Positions 16,287 through 24,146 of a stretch of 64,000 nt of DNA are shown piece by piece. The notes under the pieces were generated by a model, which was not told the DNA's origin, did not search any database, and worked only from the letters and a program-made list of their open reading frames with translations. Position numbers and translations under genes: made by a program. Positions within the stretch are counted from its first letter, which is position 1. Each line of letters opens with the position of its first letter. This DNA comes from JAAFIM01 sp964467315 (GTDB lineage: Bacteria; Bacteroidota; Bacteroidia; Chitinophagales; Saprospiraceae), in NCBI GenBank assembly GCA_964467315.1, contig CAYXSA010000001.1, forward strand, positions 62,001-126,000. The letters run 5' to 3'.

Positions 16287-17813
16287 TTATACCTCCTCCC
16301 ATATTTTGAGCGGACGTTTGGGGTCTGTTGGTCGTTTATTTTTGCGCGAGCGTAGCCAAATCGGCGTTAAAAAACGTTGTAAAAGCAAGAGCCAAATAGT
16401 CGAATTTAAGCGCCATTTTTGCAGGCGAATAGGCTGTGTGCCATTGCCTACACAAAAATACGAAGCCCAATAATAGGGGTGCTGTTCTGCCTTTTCGGCA
16501 TTTTGTAAGTAGCACAACTGCGCCTTTTGCAGGGCTTCAGCAGGCAAAAGCCCTTTGTGCAAGCCCTTGTAAAAATGTTCCAACAAAGGCGCAGCCATGC
16601 TATCTTCGACCAACCAACGATTAGCCACGACACAAGACACGCCCGCATATAGCGCCTGATATGCCAAGCCATTGCCAGTTTCGCCTACGCCTGCGCCATT
16701 TATCCATCCACCTTCGCAGCCCGTAAGTAGCAGCAGCGGCGTAGATAGCTCCAGCATAGACAGCTCGTAGCGCGTTAGCAAATCGTCGGTAGGGCTGGCT
16801 GCGCTTTCATTGAAAACAATCATAGCGCTGTCTTGGCTGGCTTGGTGTAAAACATTATGAGTGGCAAGATGTACAACACTATAGTCGCCTTTTTCCCAAT
16901 TTTCTACGGCTGCCGACTGCTTTGCAGCTCGCCCCAAAAGCAAGTCACCCGCATAAGAGTCCACGATTGCTTGCGCCTGCCGCTGCGAATGCCGCAAAGG
17001 CTGCAAACGCAAACGTAAATTTTCTACCCTTTCGGAGCGCGGCAGTTCGGGCGAAGCTACGGGCGAATAAGTCGGCGCTACTGCCAATATACGCCCTTTG
17101 CCAGCAGGCAAAGGCTCGCGCTCCCACAAAGTCAAAGAAGGCGCATAAGACACCGTAAAATGCATAAACAAATAATCCAATTCGCCATAAGACAGCAGTA
17201 TATCGCCAGGACTACACAACAATAAATCATAAAAATAATTGGGGCTATTGCAAAAAATTAAATGCCGAACGCCCCGCGCCGCCAAGCCTTCTATGGTCGC
17301 TTTTATTTCCAAGTAAAGCCGATGCGCTGCATTCATAAAACGCGCTTTTTCCGACTCCGCCAAATGCCCATGCTGAGCGGGCGGGTGAAAAACATCTCGC
17401 ATATCATCAAGCAGCAACCTTGAAGATTCTTTATGAAAATCCTCCACCAAAGCGAAAGCATCGCTTTGCAAAATAATTGCGTCCCTACCCGATACAAAAT
17501 AAATCATCGCAGTTTGGGGCGGTAATTTCGATTGTATGCGGCGTAGAGATGGTATAGGCTGCTTCAAATTAGGTAAAACGGGTATTTCGTCGTAGCGCGC
17601 CAAACGCCGAGCAAAATCTGCCCCCAGCTCGCTGTAGTATAAAGCCGTATCCAAAAACGCCGAATTTTCGACCCTCAAATAAGTCTGCCAATAGCCCCAT
17701 GCTCTACGCGCTAAGATATTCTCCTGAACATAACTTGGGTGATAGTCGAATTCTTGTGCCGCCAAACTGCCAAAAATACAGAAGAAAGCGAACAGCGAAA
17801 GGCATTTTTTCAT
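16287..17813 (-). CDS. Secreted CHAT-domain (caspase-like) protein
   Basis: A 508-residue protein with a signal peptide (MKKCLSLFAFFCIFGSLAAQ). The CHAT peptidase-like domain covers about residues 150-475. The likely His is in VVHLATHNV (H319) and the Cys in LLLLTGCEGGW (C366), followed by GLAYQALYAGVSCVVANRWLVED, a standard CHAT block. The C-terminus has a hydrophobic stretch (IWLLLLQRFLTPIWL) and a basic tail, suggesting membrane anchoring. TPR repeats, usual partners of CHAT, are mostly absent, so the N-terminus is short. It lies 10 bp after the upstream gene, probably one transcript. Confidence 0.85.
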   Translation of the reverse strand: MKKCLSLFAFFCIFGSLAAQEFDYHPSYVQENILARRAWGYWQTYLRVENSAFLDTALYYSELGADFARRLARYDEIPVLPNLKQPIPSLRRIQSKLPPQTAMIYFVSGRDAIILQSDAFALVEDFHKESSRLLLDDMRDVFHPPAQHGHLAESEKARFMNAAHRLYLEIKATIEGLAARGVRHLIFCNSPNYFYDLLLCSPGDILLSYGELDYLFMHFTVSYAPSLTLWEREPLPAGKGRILAVAPTYSPVASPELPRSERVENLRLRLQPLRHSQRQAQAIVDSYAGDLLLGRAAKQSAAVENWEKGDYSVVHLATHNVLHQASQDSAMIVFNESAASPTDDLLTRYELSMLELSTPLLLLTGCEGGWINGAGVGETGNGLAYQALYAGVSCVVANRWLVEDSMAAPLLEHFYKGLHKGLLPAEALQKAQLCYLQNAEKAEQHPYYWASYFCVGNGTQPIRLQKWRLNSTIWLLLLQRFLTPIWLRSRKNKRPTDPKRPLKIWEEV

Positions 17814-17823
17814 GATAAAGGGA

Positions 17824-18600
17824 TTATTTAAGCTCAGTAAGTTTTCCGCCAGCAAATTGGAAAACTTTTTCTTCATTGACAGGTACAATTTTTCTATCTG
17901 GATACTTGTCTTGGTATTCTGTGCCTTTACGGTGAAATCGTATTTGCTGCTTTTCTTTGTCGATAGACATCTCTGTAGAAAAAGCACATTTTTCTTCTGG
18001 CGTGCTGGCTAATCCTGAATTGTTGTAATACGTTTCAAAAGATAGTACTTTTTCCCCAAAGGCGTAAATGTCCATGCTTTCGTAATACTCTCCGCCTTGC
18101 GAATAAGTTTCTTTAACTGTCAACAACTTTATATCTGCGCTTATTTCTATCACATCAAAAGCGCATTTTCTTCCCCAACTATCTCCACTTGGAGCATATT
18201 TGTTGAAATTTTTTAGTTCCCATTTAGTACTATTAGCTCTTTTTTCAAGAAAAATCAAGCTCATCAGGGGGGCGCAGGCATGGCAATCGCCAGCACCAAT
18301 ACTACCGAAACTGTATAGCAAGATGATGCGGTGATATACTATAGTGCTCTTATACTCTTTGTAGGCATACCCAAAAGCCGTATCAATTTCGATTCGTAGC
18401 GCTTCTGTATCTTTTTCAAATAGCTTCCATTGGTCATAAAAATTAGGTTTCCAAAAGCAGGCATTTAATTCATCGTCCCATTTGGTGTCGAAACAGGTGG
18501 CTACAATATCCTCATCGCGCATGGTTGTCGGGAAGGTAAATTGCGCAAATAGCTTACTAAGAAGGCACAAAAAACAAAAAAGAAGGGGATATTTTTTCAT
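17824..18600 (-). CDS. Secreted hypothetical protein, upstream partner of the CHAT gene
   Basis: A 258-residue protein with the signal MKKYPLLFCFLCLLSKLFAQ. The mature part is beta-rich with paired cysteines (GAGDCHACAPLMSLIFLEK and RKCAFDVIEI). I recognise no family. The segment is more AT-rich than its neighbours. Its close spacing to the CHAT gene suggests the two products act together outside the cytoplasm. Confidence 0.65.
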   Translation of the reverse strand: MKKYPLLFCFLCLLSKLFAQFTFPTTMRDEDIVATCFDTKWDDELNACFWKPNFYDQWKLFEKDTEALRIEIDTAFGYAYKEYKSTIVYHRIILLYSFGSIGAGDCHACAPLMSLIFLEKRANSTKWELKNFNKYAPSGDSWGRKCAFDVIEISADIKLLTVKETYSQGGEYYESMDIYAFGEKVLSFETYYNNSGLASTPEEKCAFSTEMSIDKEKQQIRFHRKGTEYQDKYPDRKIVPVNEEKVFQFAGGKLTELK

Positions 18601-18688
18601 GCGGATAAATGCCCAATTTTAGGAATAAGCTGTAAAAAAACAAAAAAAAATGCAGACCGCAATCTTTTTGCGGTCTGCGCCACACCCT

Positions 18689-18770
18689 GCGTGAGGGATA
18701 TGTAGAGCCGTGATTCATCACGGCTCAAATAGCCCGACCGCAGCGCCTTTTCAGCGCTGCGGGCACGCCC
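18689..18770 (+). repeat. TJ repeat copy 9
   Basis: Arm 1 is GAGCCGTGATTCATCACGGC, differing from the common GAGCCGTAGCATGCTACGGC on both sides of the stem (compensatory changes). Arm 2 is CCGCAGCGC/GCGCTGCGG. A GACCGCAATC/GCGGTC hairpin precedes it at 18656-18680. Confidence 0.9.
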
Positions 18771-18788
18771 AAAAAAAATAAAAAACCT

Positions 18789-20687
18789 CTACAAACCTTC
18801 GCTGTCTTCTTTTTCTACGCGCAGATTGTCGACGATAAATTCTTGTCGTTTTGGCGTATTTTTGCCCATATAGTATTCGAGTACTTGAGCGATTTCGTTG
18901 TTGGATTGGAGGCGCACGGGTTCGAGGCGGATTTCTTCGTTGATGAATTGCTTAAACTCGCCAGGCGAGATTTCGCCCAAGCCCTTAAATCGGGTAATTT
19001 CTACCTGTTTGCCGCCGCCGAGTTTGGTGATTGCCTCTTGTTTTTCATTTTCGGAGTAGCAATACATGGTTTTTTGCTTGTTGCGCACGCGGAAAAGCGG
19101 CGTAATAAGTATGTGCACGTGCCCGCGCATGACGAGTTCGGGGAAAAACTGTAGGAAAAAAGTAAGCAGCAGTAGCCGAATGTGCATACCATCTACGTCG
19201 GCATCGGTAGCGACAACGATGCGATTGTAGCGCAAATCGTCCAAGCCGTCTTCGATATTGAGTGCGTGCTGTAGAAGGTTAAATTCTTCGTTTTCGTAGA
19301 CGATTTTTTTCGTCATACCGTAGCAATTTAGCGGCTTTCCGCGCAGACTAAAGACGGCTTGAGTTTGTACGTCGCGTGCTTGCGTGAGCGAGCCGCTCGC
19401 GGAGTCGCCCTCTGTGATGAAAAGGGTCGTTTCGCTGCGGCGTTGCAAAAATTCTTCTTTATTTTTCGTGGGCGGCTCGTCGCAGAAGTGTAGACGGCAG
19501 TCGCGGAGTTTCTTATTGTGTAAGTTCGCCTTTTTGGTGCGTTGATTGGCGAGTTTGCGGATATCGGCGATGTCTTTGCGCTCGCGCTCGGACTGCAAAA
19601 TGCGTTTTTGTAGCTCTTTGGCGACTTCGGGATTTTTGTGTAGGTAGTTGTCCAATTGCGTTTTCACGAAATCGCCGACAAAGGTATTCATGCTCACTCC
19701 GTCGTGGGCGACATTTTGTGAGCCTAATTTTGTCTTGGTTTGGGATTCGAAAACGGGTTCTTGCACGCGCACGGATAAGGCGACAATTATGGACTGTCGT
19801 ATATCGGCGGGGTCATACTGTTTGCCGTAAAAATCGCGGATAGTTTTAACAATCGCCTGCCGAAAGGCGTTTAGATGCGTGCCGCCTTGCGTTGTATTTT
19901 GTCCATTGACGAAGGTATTGTATTGTTCGCCGTAGTGGTTGCCGTGTGTCATTGCCAATTCGATGTCATCACCGCGCAGGTGAATAATCGGATAGCGGAT
20001 TTTTTCTACATCGACGCGATTGGTGAGCAGGTCGAGCAGACCGTTTTTGGATACATAAACTTTGCCGTTGAAATAGAGTTTGAGCCCCGCATTTAGGTAG
20101 GCATAATTCCAAATCTGTTCAATTAAAAATTCGTCTTGAAAGCGAAATTGCTTAAAAATGGAGTTGTCGGGCACAAATTCCATCAGTGTACCGTCTGGCT
20201 CTGTTGTGGGCAGCAATTCCGTTTCTTTTAGCAGCTCGCCGCAAGAAAACTCTGCGATTTTCGTCTTACCTTCGCGGAAGGATTGCACGCGGAAGTAGTT
20301 GGATAGGGCATTGACGGCTTTTGTACCTACGCCATTGAGACCTACGGATTTTTGGAAAGCGTCGCTATCGTATTTGCCGCCTGTATTGATTTTCGACACG
20401 CAATCGACGACCTTGCCCAAAGGGATACCGCGCCCATAGTCGCGTATCGACATACGCCCATCAGGCTGCAATTCGATGTCGATTTTTTTGCCTGCGCCCA
20501 TCGCGTATTCGTCGATGGAGTTGTCTAAAATCTCTTTGAATAGGATATAAATACCGTCATCGGGAGCGCTGCCGTTGCCGAGTTTGCCGATATACATACC
20601 TGGTCTTAGGCGGATATGCTCGCGCCAATCAAGCGAGCGGATATTGTCTTCTGTGTAATTGGATTGCGGTTTGGTAATCTCTGACAT
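18789..20687 (-). CDS. parE: DNA topoisomerase IV subunit B
   Basis: A 632-residue GHKL ATPase subunit that, with ParC, decatenates sister chromosomes. The ATP-binding motifs are FKEILDNSIDEYAMGAG, RDYGRGIP and GLNGVGTKAVNALS. The Toprim motifs are LFITEGDSASGS and VVATDADVDGMHIR, and the tail block is RFKGLGEISPGEF. SLRGKPLNCYG favours ParE over GyrB (usually LRGKILNVE). parC, often the next gene in Bacteroidota, is absent; a TJ repeat and a secreted protein gene follow instead. A promoter is visible upstream. Confidence 0.93.
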   Translation of the reverse strand: MSEITKPQSNYTEDNIRSLDWREHIRLRPGMYIGKLGNGSAPDDGIYILFKEILDNSIDEYAMGAGKKIDIELQPDGRMSIRDYGRGIPLGKVVDCVSKINTGGKYDSDAFQKSVGLNGVGTKAVNALSNYFRVQSFREGKTKIAEFSCGELLKETELLPTTEPDGTLMEFVPDNSIFKQFRFQDEFLIEQIWNYAYLNAGLKLYFNGKVYVSKNGLLDLLTNRVDVEKIRYPIIHLRGDDIELAMTHGNHYGEQYNTFVNGQNTTQGGTHLNAFRQAIVKTIRDFYGKQYDPADIRQSIIVALSVRVQEPVFESQTKTKLGSQNVAHDGVSMNTFVGDFVKTQLDNYLHKNPEVAKELQKRILQSERERKDIADIRKLANQRTKKANLHNKKLRDCRLHFCDEPPTKNKEEFLQRRSETTLFITEGDSASGSLTQARDVQTQAVFSLRGKPLNCYGMTKKIVYENEEFNLLQHALNIEDGLDDLRYNRIVVATDADVDGMHIRLLLLTFFLQFFPELVMRGHVHILITPLFRVRNKQKTMYCYSENEKQEAITKLGGGKQVEITRFKGLGEISPGEFKQFINEEIRLEPVRLQSNNEIAQVLEYYMGKNTPKRQEFIVDNLRVEKEDSEGL

Positions 20688-20724
20688 GGTGTATATATCG
20701 ACGAAATAGTTAGCGAAACGAAGA

Positions 20725-20758
20725 CAAAGATACGCAAAAAAATTGCAAATACGCCAAA
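20725..20758 (-). promoter_or_regulatory. Promoter of parE
   Basis: On the minus strand TTTG (20758-20755), a 22-nt spacer and TATCTTTG (20732-20725) match the Bacteroidota consensus, about 38 nt upstream of the parE start. Confidence 0.65.
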
Positions 20759-20783
20759 AGTTACAGCATATTTACGCAAAAAA

Positions 20784-21362
20784 ATGGCGATATTCAGACG
20801 CAAAGATGAAGATAGTTTAGATGGTTACCTAATTTTGCACCGATTACTTGAACGCGAGACGGCGCAAAAGATGCAATTTTTTGCCTTTTTGGCAGTGGTG
20901 CTGATGGCTTTATTGTTTTTGTACTTTTATACGGAGGACGCTGGAATAGCACAATTTGCGATTATTTCGGTCTTGATTTCAGCGGTTTTGAGCATACTTT
21001 TGTTGCGCAGTATTATCGCTTCTTTTGCGCCAGAGCGCAATGTATTGCACCAGATTTTGCAGCGTCAGCCGCGTTTGGTGGTTTGGATTTACGTTATCAA
21101 TACGGATATCGCGCCAGCGGGTATTTTTTTGTATCGTCGTTGCACTTTGGTTTTCCGTTTGATTGATAGGCGCGAATTTTTTCTCTTTGGCAGCGAGCGC
21201 GAGGTAGAAGCGGCAAAGGGTTCTTTGCGTTTGCTTTTGCCGCAGGCTACCTTTGGCTACAGCGCGGAGCGGGCGCAATGGTTTGCCGCCAGTCCGCTCT
21301 TGCTCTGGAGCGAAAATGTGCCCTTGCCCGACGTTTATTACGAGGAGGAGGAGGAGGACTAA
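20784..21362 (+). CDS. Two-helix membrane protein, unknown role
   Basis: A 192-residue protein. Two adjacent membrane helices lie near residues 31-50 and 56-76, followed by a soluble domain with IYVINTDIAPAGIFLYRRCTLVFRLIDRREFFLFGSEREVEAAKGSLRLLLPQATFGYS. It ends in an acidic tail YYEEEEED. This resembles Bacteroidota proteins of unknown function that place a small beta domain beside a hairpin of membrane helices. Divergent from parE, with about 100 bp between starts. Confidence 0.65.
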   Translation: MAIFRRKDEDSLDGYLILHRLLERETAQKMQFFAFLAVVLMALLFLYFYTEDAGIAQFAIISVLISAVLSILLLRSIIASFAPERNVLHQILQRQPRLVVWIYVINTDIAPAGIFLYRRCTLVFRLIDRREFFLFGSEREVEAAKGSLRLLLPQATFGYSAERAQWFAASPLLLWSENVPLPDVYYEEEEED

Positions 21363-21406
21363 AAAGGTAACTTTCGCAGTTTTTTTTTGGCTAACCCAAA
21401 TGCTTA

Positions 21407-21446
21407 TTTCCCAAACTCGCAGCCCTGTTTCCCAAACTTGCCATTT
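21407..21446. repeat. Two copies of a 21-bp direct repeat
   Basis: TTTCCCAAACTCGCAGCCCTG at 21407-21427 is followed by TTTCCCAAACTTGCCATTT at 21428-21446. The preceding 20 bp carry a weak third copy. It is intergenic, and the unit length matches the minisatellite at 8121. Confidence 0.6.
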
Positions 21447-21517
21447 GTAGGCGCTTAGTTTTAGCATATTTTTCAGTTGCTTTTCTACCACTTTTTGATT
21501 TTTTCGTATTCCTACCC

Positions 21518-22249
21518 ATGTCTACCACGCATTTGCACACTCCTTCCGAAAGCCGCCCCAGTACGGACGCGGCGCTTGTTTTTCGCACCTTAGAACGCGA
21601 GGATTATCCTGCGCTGCAAGCGCTTATGCGCATCGCTTACGCCGATTTGCAAGACAATGTTTTGTCCGAATCTTTGGTAAATGAGCTAATTTCTTTGTAT
21701 CCCAACGGGCAACTTGCCTGCTTTTTCGAGGGGCAACTCATCGGTGCTTCGCTCAATCGCATAGTTTTGCAGGAGGATTATCACCGCGTGCATAGCGAGG
21801 CTTTTGCCTTACGCAGAGCCAATTTTTTGCTGGATACGCAGGCGGGCGATAGCGTTTATGCGATAGATTTTATGATTGACCCCGCGTATCAGACCCTGAA
21901 AGTGGGCAAAAAATTGCATGCCTTTTTGGTGCAGCAGGTTTTTAAGGACAATTTCCGTTCGATTTTCGGGGTTTCGCGCCTGACGAACTACCATTTGCAC
22001 CAACAAAAAATGAGCGGCAGCGAATACGTCGCATGTGTGGTCGCGCAGCAGCTAAAAGAGCCAATTTTGGGCTTTCATCTTAGCAACGGTTATGTGCCGA
22101 GCGAGGTCATCGGCGGCTACAATCCCGAAGATTTGCGTTCGGGCAGCTACGGCGTTACGGTTTTGCTGGCGAATGTCAATTTTTCGCCCACGCTGCCGAT
22201 ATACACGCAGCGAACCGAAAATATGCTGAATTTTTTGGCAGGCGAATAA
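21518..22249 (+). CDS. GNAT-family N-acetyltransferase
   Basis: A 243-residue protein. A GNAT core covers about residues 20-180: FRTLEREDYPALQALMRIAY, GQLACFFEGQLIGASLN and YAIDFMIDPAYQTLKVGKKLHAFLVQQVFKDN, the last giving the acetyl-CoA-binding turn (here TLKVGKKL rather than the classical RGxGxG). The acceptor is unknown. Related proteins in Bacteroidota are often paired with a carbon-nitrogen hydrolase; none is present here. Confidence 0.78.
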   Translation: MSTTHLHTPSESRPSTDAALVFRTLEREDYPALQALMRIAYADLQDNVLSESLVNELISLYPNGQLACFFEGQLIGASLNRIVLQEDYHRVHSEAFALRRANFLLDTQAGDSVYAIDFMIDPAYQTLKVGKKLHAFLVQQVFKDNFRSIFGVSRLTNYHLHQQKMSGSEYVACVVAQQLKEPILGFHLSNGYVPSEVIGGYNPEDLRSGSYGVTVLLANVNFSPTLPIYTQRTENMLNFLAGE

Positions 22250-22281
22250 TTTTTTTCGCTTCGCGGAGGGCTGCGCCGTTT

Positions 22282-22416
22282 GGGCGTGCCCGCAGCCCCT
22301 GTAGAGCCGTAGCATGCTACGGCTTACGGGGCTGCGGTCGGGCTATTCATTTCGGGGCAAAAACATCGCCCAAAAGGGCGAATGTTTATTCGCCCCTACA
22401 TTTCTATCCCTCACGC
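22282..22416 (-). repeat. TJ repeat copy 10 (nested arm 2)
   Basis: Arm 2 is the stem CCGCAGCCCC/GGGGCTGCGG with a complete GTAGAGCCGTAGC...GCTACGGC hairpin in its loop. Arm 1 is of the GGGGCGAA type. Preceded by the extension at 22252-22281 that is shared with copies at 8301 and 35565, and followed by a GCCGCC/GGCGGC hairpin. Confidence 0.87.
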
Positions 22417-22514
22417 AAAGCAGCCACGCCGCCAAAGGGGCGGCGGGCGCAGGCGCTGTGCTGTATTTCCAACAATTTCGCTTAAATAATAAAAAACATA
22501 AAAACAGCATTTTT

Positions 22515-22546
22515 TTTGCAAAAAATAAAAAAACCGCGTAAATTTG
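22515..22546 (+). promoter_or_regulatory. Promoter of the SecB-like operon, with a possible operator
   Basis: TTTG (22515-22518), a 20-nt spacer and TAAATTTG (22539-22546) are a very good Bacteroidota promoter. Just downstream, TATAG at 22553-22557 and CTATA at 22564-22568 form a small inverted repeat that could be an operator. The 5' leader would be about 120 nt. Confidence 0.7.
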
Positions 22547-22672
22547 CCGACGTATAGGCAGTACTATATTGGTATTTTGCCCATTTTATACTATCCCCTC
22601 CAAATAATAACACTTGTATCCCTTTTAAAGATACACACACATACTCGTACCACAATCAAAAAATTAAAACCT

Positions 22673-22918
22673 ATGCAAAATTTTCTTGAAAATTTGAAAA
22701 AGTACTTAGAGGAAACCCCTTATGAGGAAATTTCAAGAGCATGGGAAAAAAGCGCAGAAATGGATAAAATTGGCATCACAGTCGAAGACTTCTTAGCCAA
22801 TAGCGATGCCAACTATTCTGTTACTTCGCATACTCCAGCATCAAGCTCCTTCCCACCACTAAACGACCTAAGCTCGGAGTTCTCTTCGGGCTTTTTTTAT
22901 GCCACCACACCAAATTAA
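22673..22918 (+). CDS. Small protein, possible antitoxin of a SecB-chaperoned module
   Basis: An 81-residue protein. Residues 1-43 are helical and charged (FLENLKKYLEETPYEEISRAWEKSAEMDKIGITVEDFL), a pattern I associate with small Bacteroidota proteins of unknown role. Residues 44-81 are Ser/Pro-rich and end in the hydrophobic patch FSSGFFYATTPN. In toxin-antitoxin-chaperone systems the antitoxin carries a C-terminal hydrophobic chaperone-addiction segment; this tail could be one. That reading rests on gene order, not on similarity. It is the first gene of the operon, 12 bp before the SecB-like gene. Confidence 0.55.
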   Translation: MQNFLENLKKYLEETPYEEISRAWEKSAEMDKIGITVEDFLANSDANYSVTSHTPASSSFPPLNDLSSEFSSGFFYATTPN

Positions 22919-22930
22919 TTCAACAAAAAT

Positions 22931-23344
22931 ATGCAAAAGGCTGCCTTTTCGATAACCAATTACTACTTTGATAAAGTTGAAATTGATTTATCAAACCACA
23001 CCAATAAAGAACTGTCCCTATCATTTGCTCCCAGTGGACTTTATGATAACAAAGAAGCTTCTTTTGAATTAGATTTCGAGGTTAATGTATTTGATGCAAA
23101 AAATTCCAACAACAAACCCTTCGTCTTTATAAGATGTAAATCGTTATTTAAACTTGAGAATGTATCTTCTTTCCAAGACATTCCAGATTTTTTTTATAAA
23201 AACAGCATAGCCATTCTATTTCCATATGTTCGTGCTTATTTGAGTTTGATAACAACACAGGCTAATATACCTGGAATTATTTTACCCGTTTTGAACCTGT
23301 CCAACTTAGAAGATGAATTAAAGAAAAATACTGCCCAAAAATGA
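22931..23344 (+). CDS. SecB-family chaperone
   Basis: A 137-residue protein, close to the usual SecB length. The C-terminal half aligns by eye with SecB: FVFIRCKSLFKLE, then FYKNSIAILFPYVRAYLSLITTQANIPGIILPVLNLSNLEDEL corresponds to the family's NILFPYARE...GTFPxLxLxPVNFDAL block. SecB binds unfolded proteins and delivers them to SecA. Bacteroidota usually lack a housekeeping SecB, and SecB-like proteins beside toxin genes act as dedicated chaperones. Its stop overlaps the next gene's start (ATGA), implying coupled translation. AT-rich, unlike flanking genes. Confidence 0.82.
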   Translation: MQKAAFSITNYYFDKVEIDLSNHTNKELSLSFAPSGLYDNKEASFELDFEVNVFDAKNSNNKPFVFIRCKSLFKLENVSSFQDIPDFFYKNSIAILFPYVRAYLSLITTQANIPGIILPVLNLSNLEDELKKNTAQK

Positions 23345-23937
23345 TTGTAAAAAAAGTATACCAGACCTTAGAAAATCGTGTAAAAAATTACGATGAACTA
23401 ACGAAAATGGACTTACTGACCCAGTTGGAAGAAAATGGTCCTTATCCCTGCCAATGGGAAAATACTTGGTTAGGAGATGGTTTTTATTTTTGGGATACAT
23501 TCATTGACAATGCTCATTGGTGGGGAGAAAGCAGAAATTACCCTAAGGGTTATATTATTTGCGAAGCTGTATGCGATTATGACTATTCGAGTAATGCTTG
23601 TTTGGATTTGGTTGGTAATACAGAACATATAGAGGCATTTAGAAAAGCTTTTAATTGGCTTAAAAAAAAGGGACTTGCAAATGAGCATACAACTGTAAAA
23701 AGGATTATTCACTTCCTAAAAGACACATCAGAGACATTTCCAATTGATGCAGTTCGAGTAGACGGAAGAAAAAGCAAAAGCTACAATTCTCCATACAATT
23801 TCACACTAAAATTTGAAGAAAACGGAAACTTACCTGCTTATTTTGATGGTTCGCCGACTATACAAATTTGTTTCTTCAAGAAAAACAGTCTCAATTTAAG
23901 AGATTTTAAAATCATATACCCAGACGAATACCGCTAA
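23341..23937 (+). CDS. Putative toxin, possible ADP-ribosyltransferase-like fold
   Basis: A 198-residue cytoplasmic protein. Near residue 47 it has LGDGFYFWDTFIDNAHWWGE, which resembles the GxGFYfT....A..wA block of DUF3990-like and other ART-fold toxins. Upstream, KVYQTLENRV could stand where those proteins have YHGT. GYIICEAVCDYD and a C-terminal PTIQICFFKKNSLNLRDFKII strand pair would complete a mixed beta fold. I see no classical His-Tyr-Glu triad, so catalysis is unproven. It is translated from the 4-nt overlap with the SecB-like gene. Alternative reading: an unrelated accessory protein. Confidence 0.5.
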   Translation: MIVKKVYQTLENRVKNYDELTKMDLLTQLEENGPYPCQWENTWLGDGFYFWDTFIDNAHWWGESRNYPKGYIICEAVCDYDYSSNACLDLVGNTEHIEAFRKAFNWLKKKGLANEHTTVKRIIHFLKDTSETFPIDAVRVDGRKSKSYNSPYNFTLKFEENGNLPAYFDGSPTIQICFFKKNSLNLRDFKIIYPDEYR

Positions 23938-23986
23938 ATAAAAAATACAGGCAGCGCCCGCCCTTTGCGGGCGCTGCGCAAAATTC

Positions 23987-24068
23987 GCGTGAGGGATATG
24001 TAGAGCCGTAGCATGCTACGGCTCAAATAGCCCGACCGCGCCCCCTTTTTAGGGGCGCGGGCACGCCC
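23987..24068 (+). repeat. TJ repeat copy 11
   Basis: Arm 1 is GAGCCGTAGCATGCTACGGC. Arm 2 is CCGCGCCCC/GGGGCGCGG. Preceded by a GCAGCGCCCGC/GCGGGCGCTGC hairpin at 23951-23977. Confidence 0.9.
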
Positions 24069-24114
24069 AAAAACCAACAAAGTTTCGCCCAATACGCGGC
24101 TTGCGATTTTTGTC

Positions 24115-24122
24115 TATCTTTG
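24115..24122 (+). promoter_or_regulatory. Putative -7 element
   Basis: TATCTTTG matches TAnnTTTG and lies 24 nt upstream of the next start codon. No convincing -33 TTTG was found at the right distance. Confidence 0.45.
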
Positions 24123-24146
24123 CGTTAATAAAAAAATTAAATTCGC

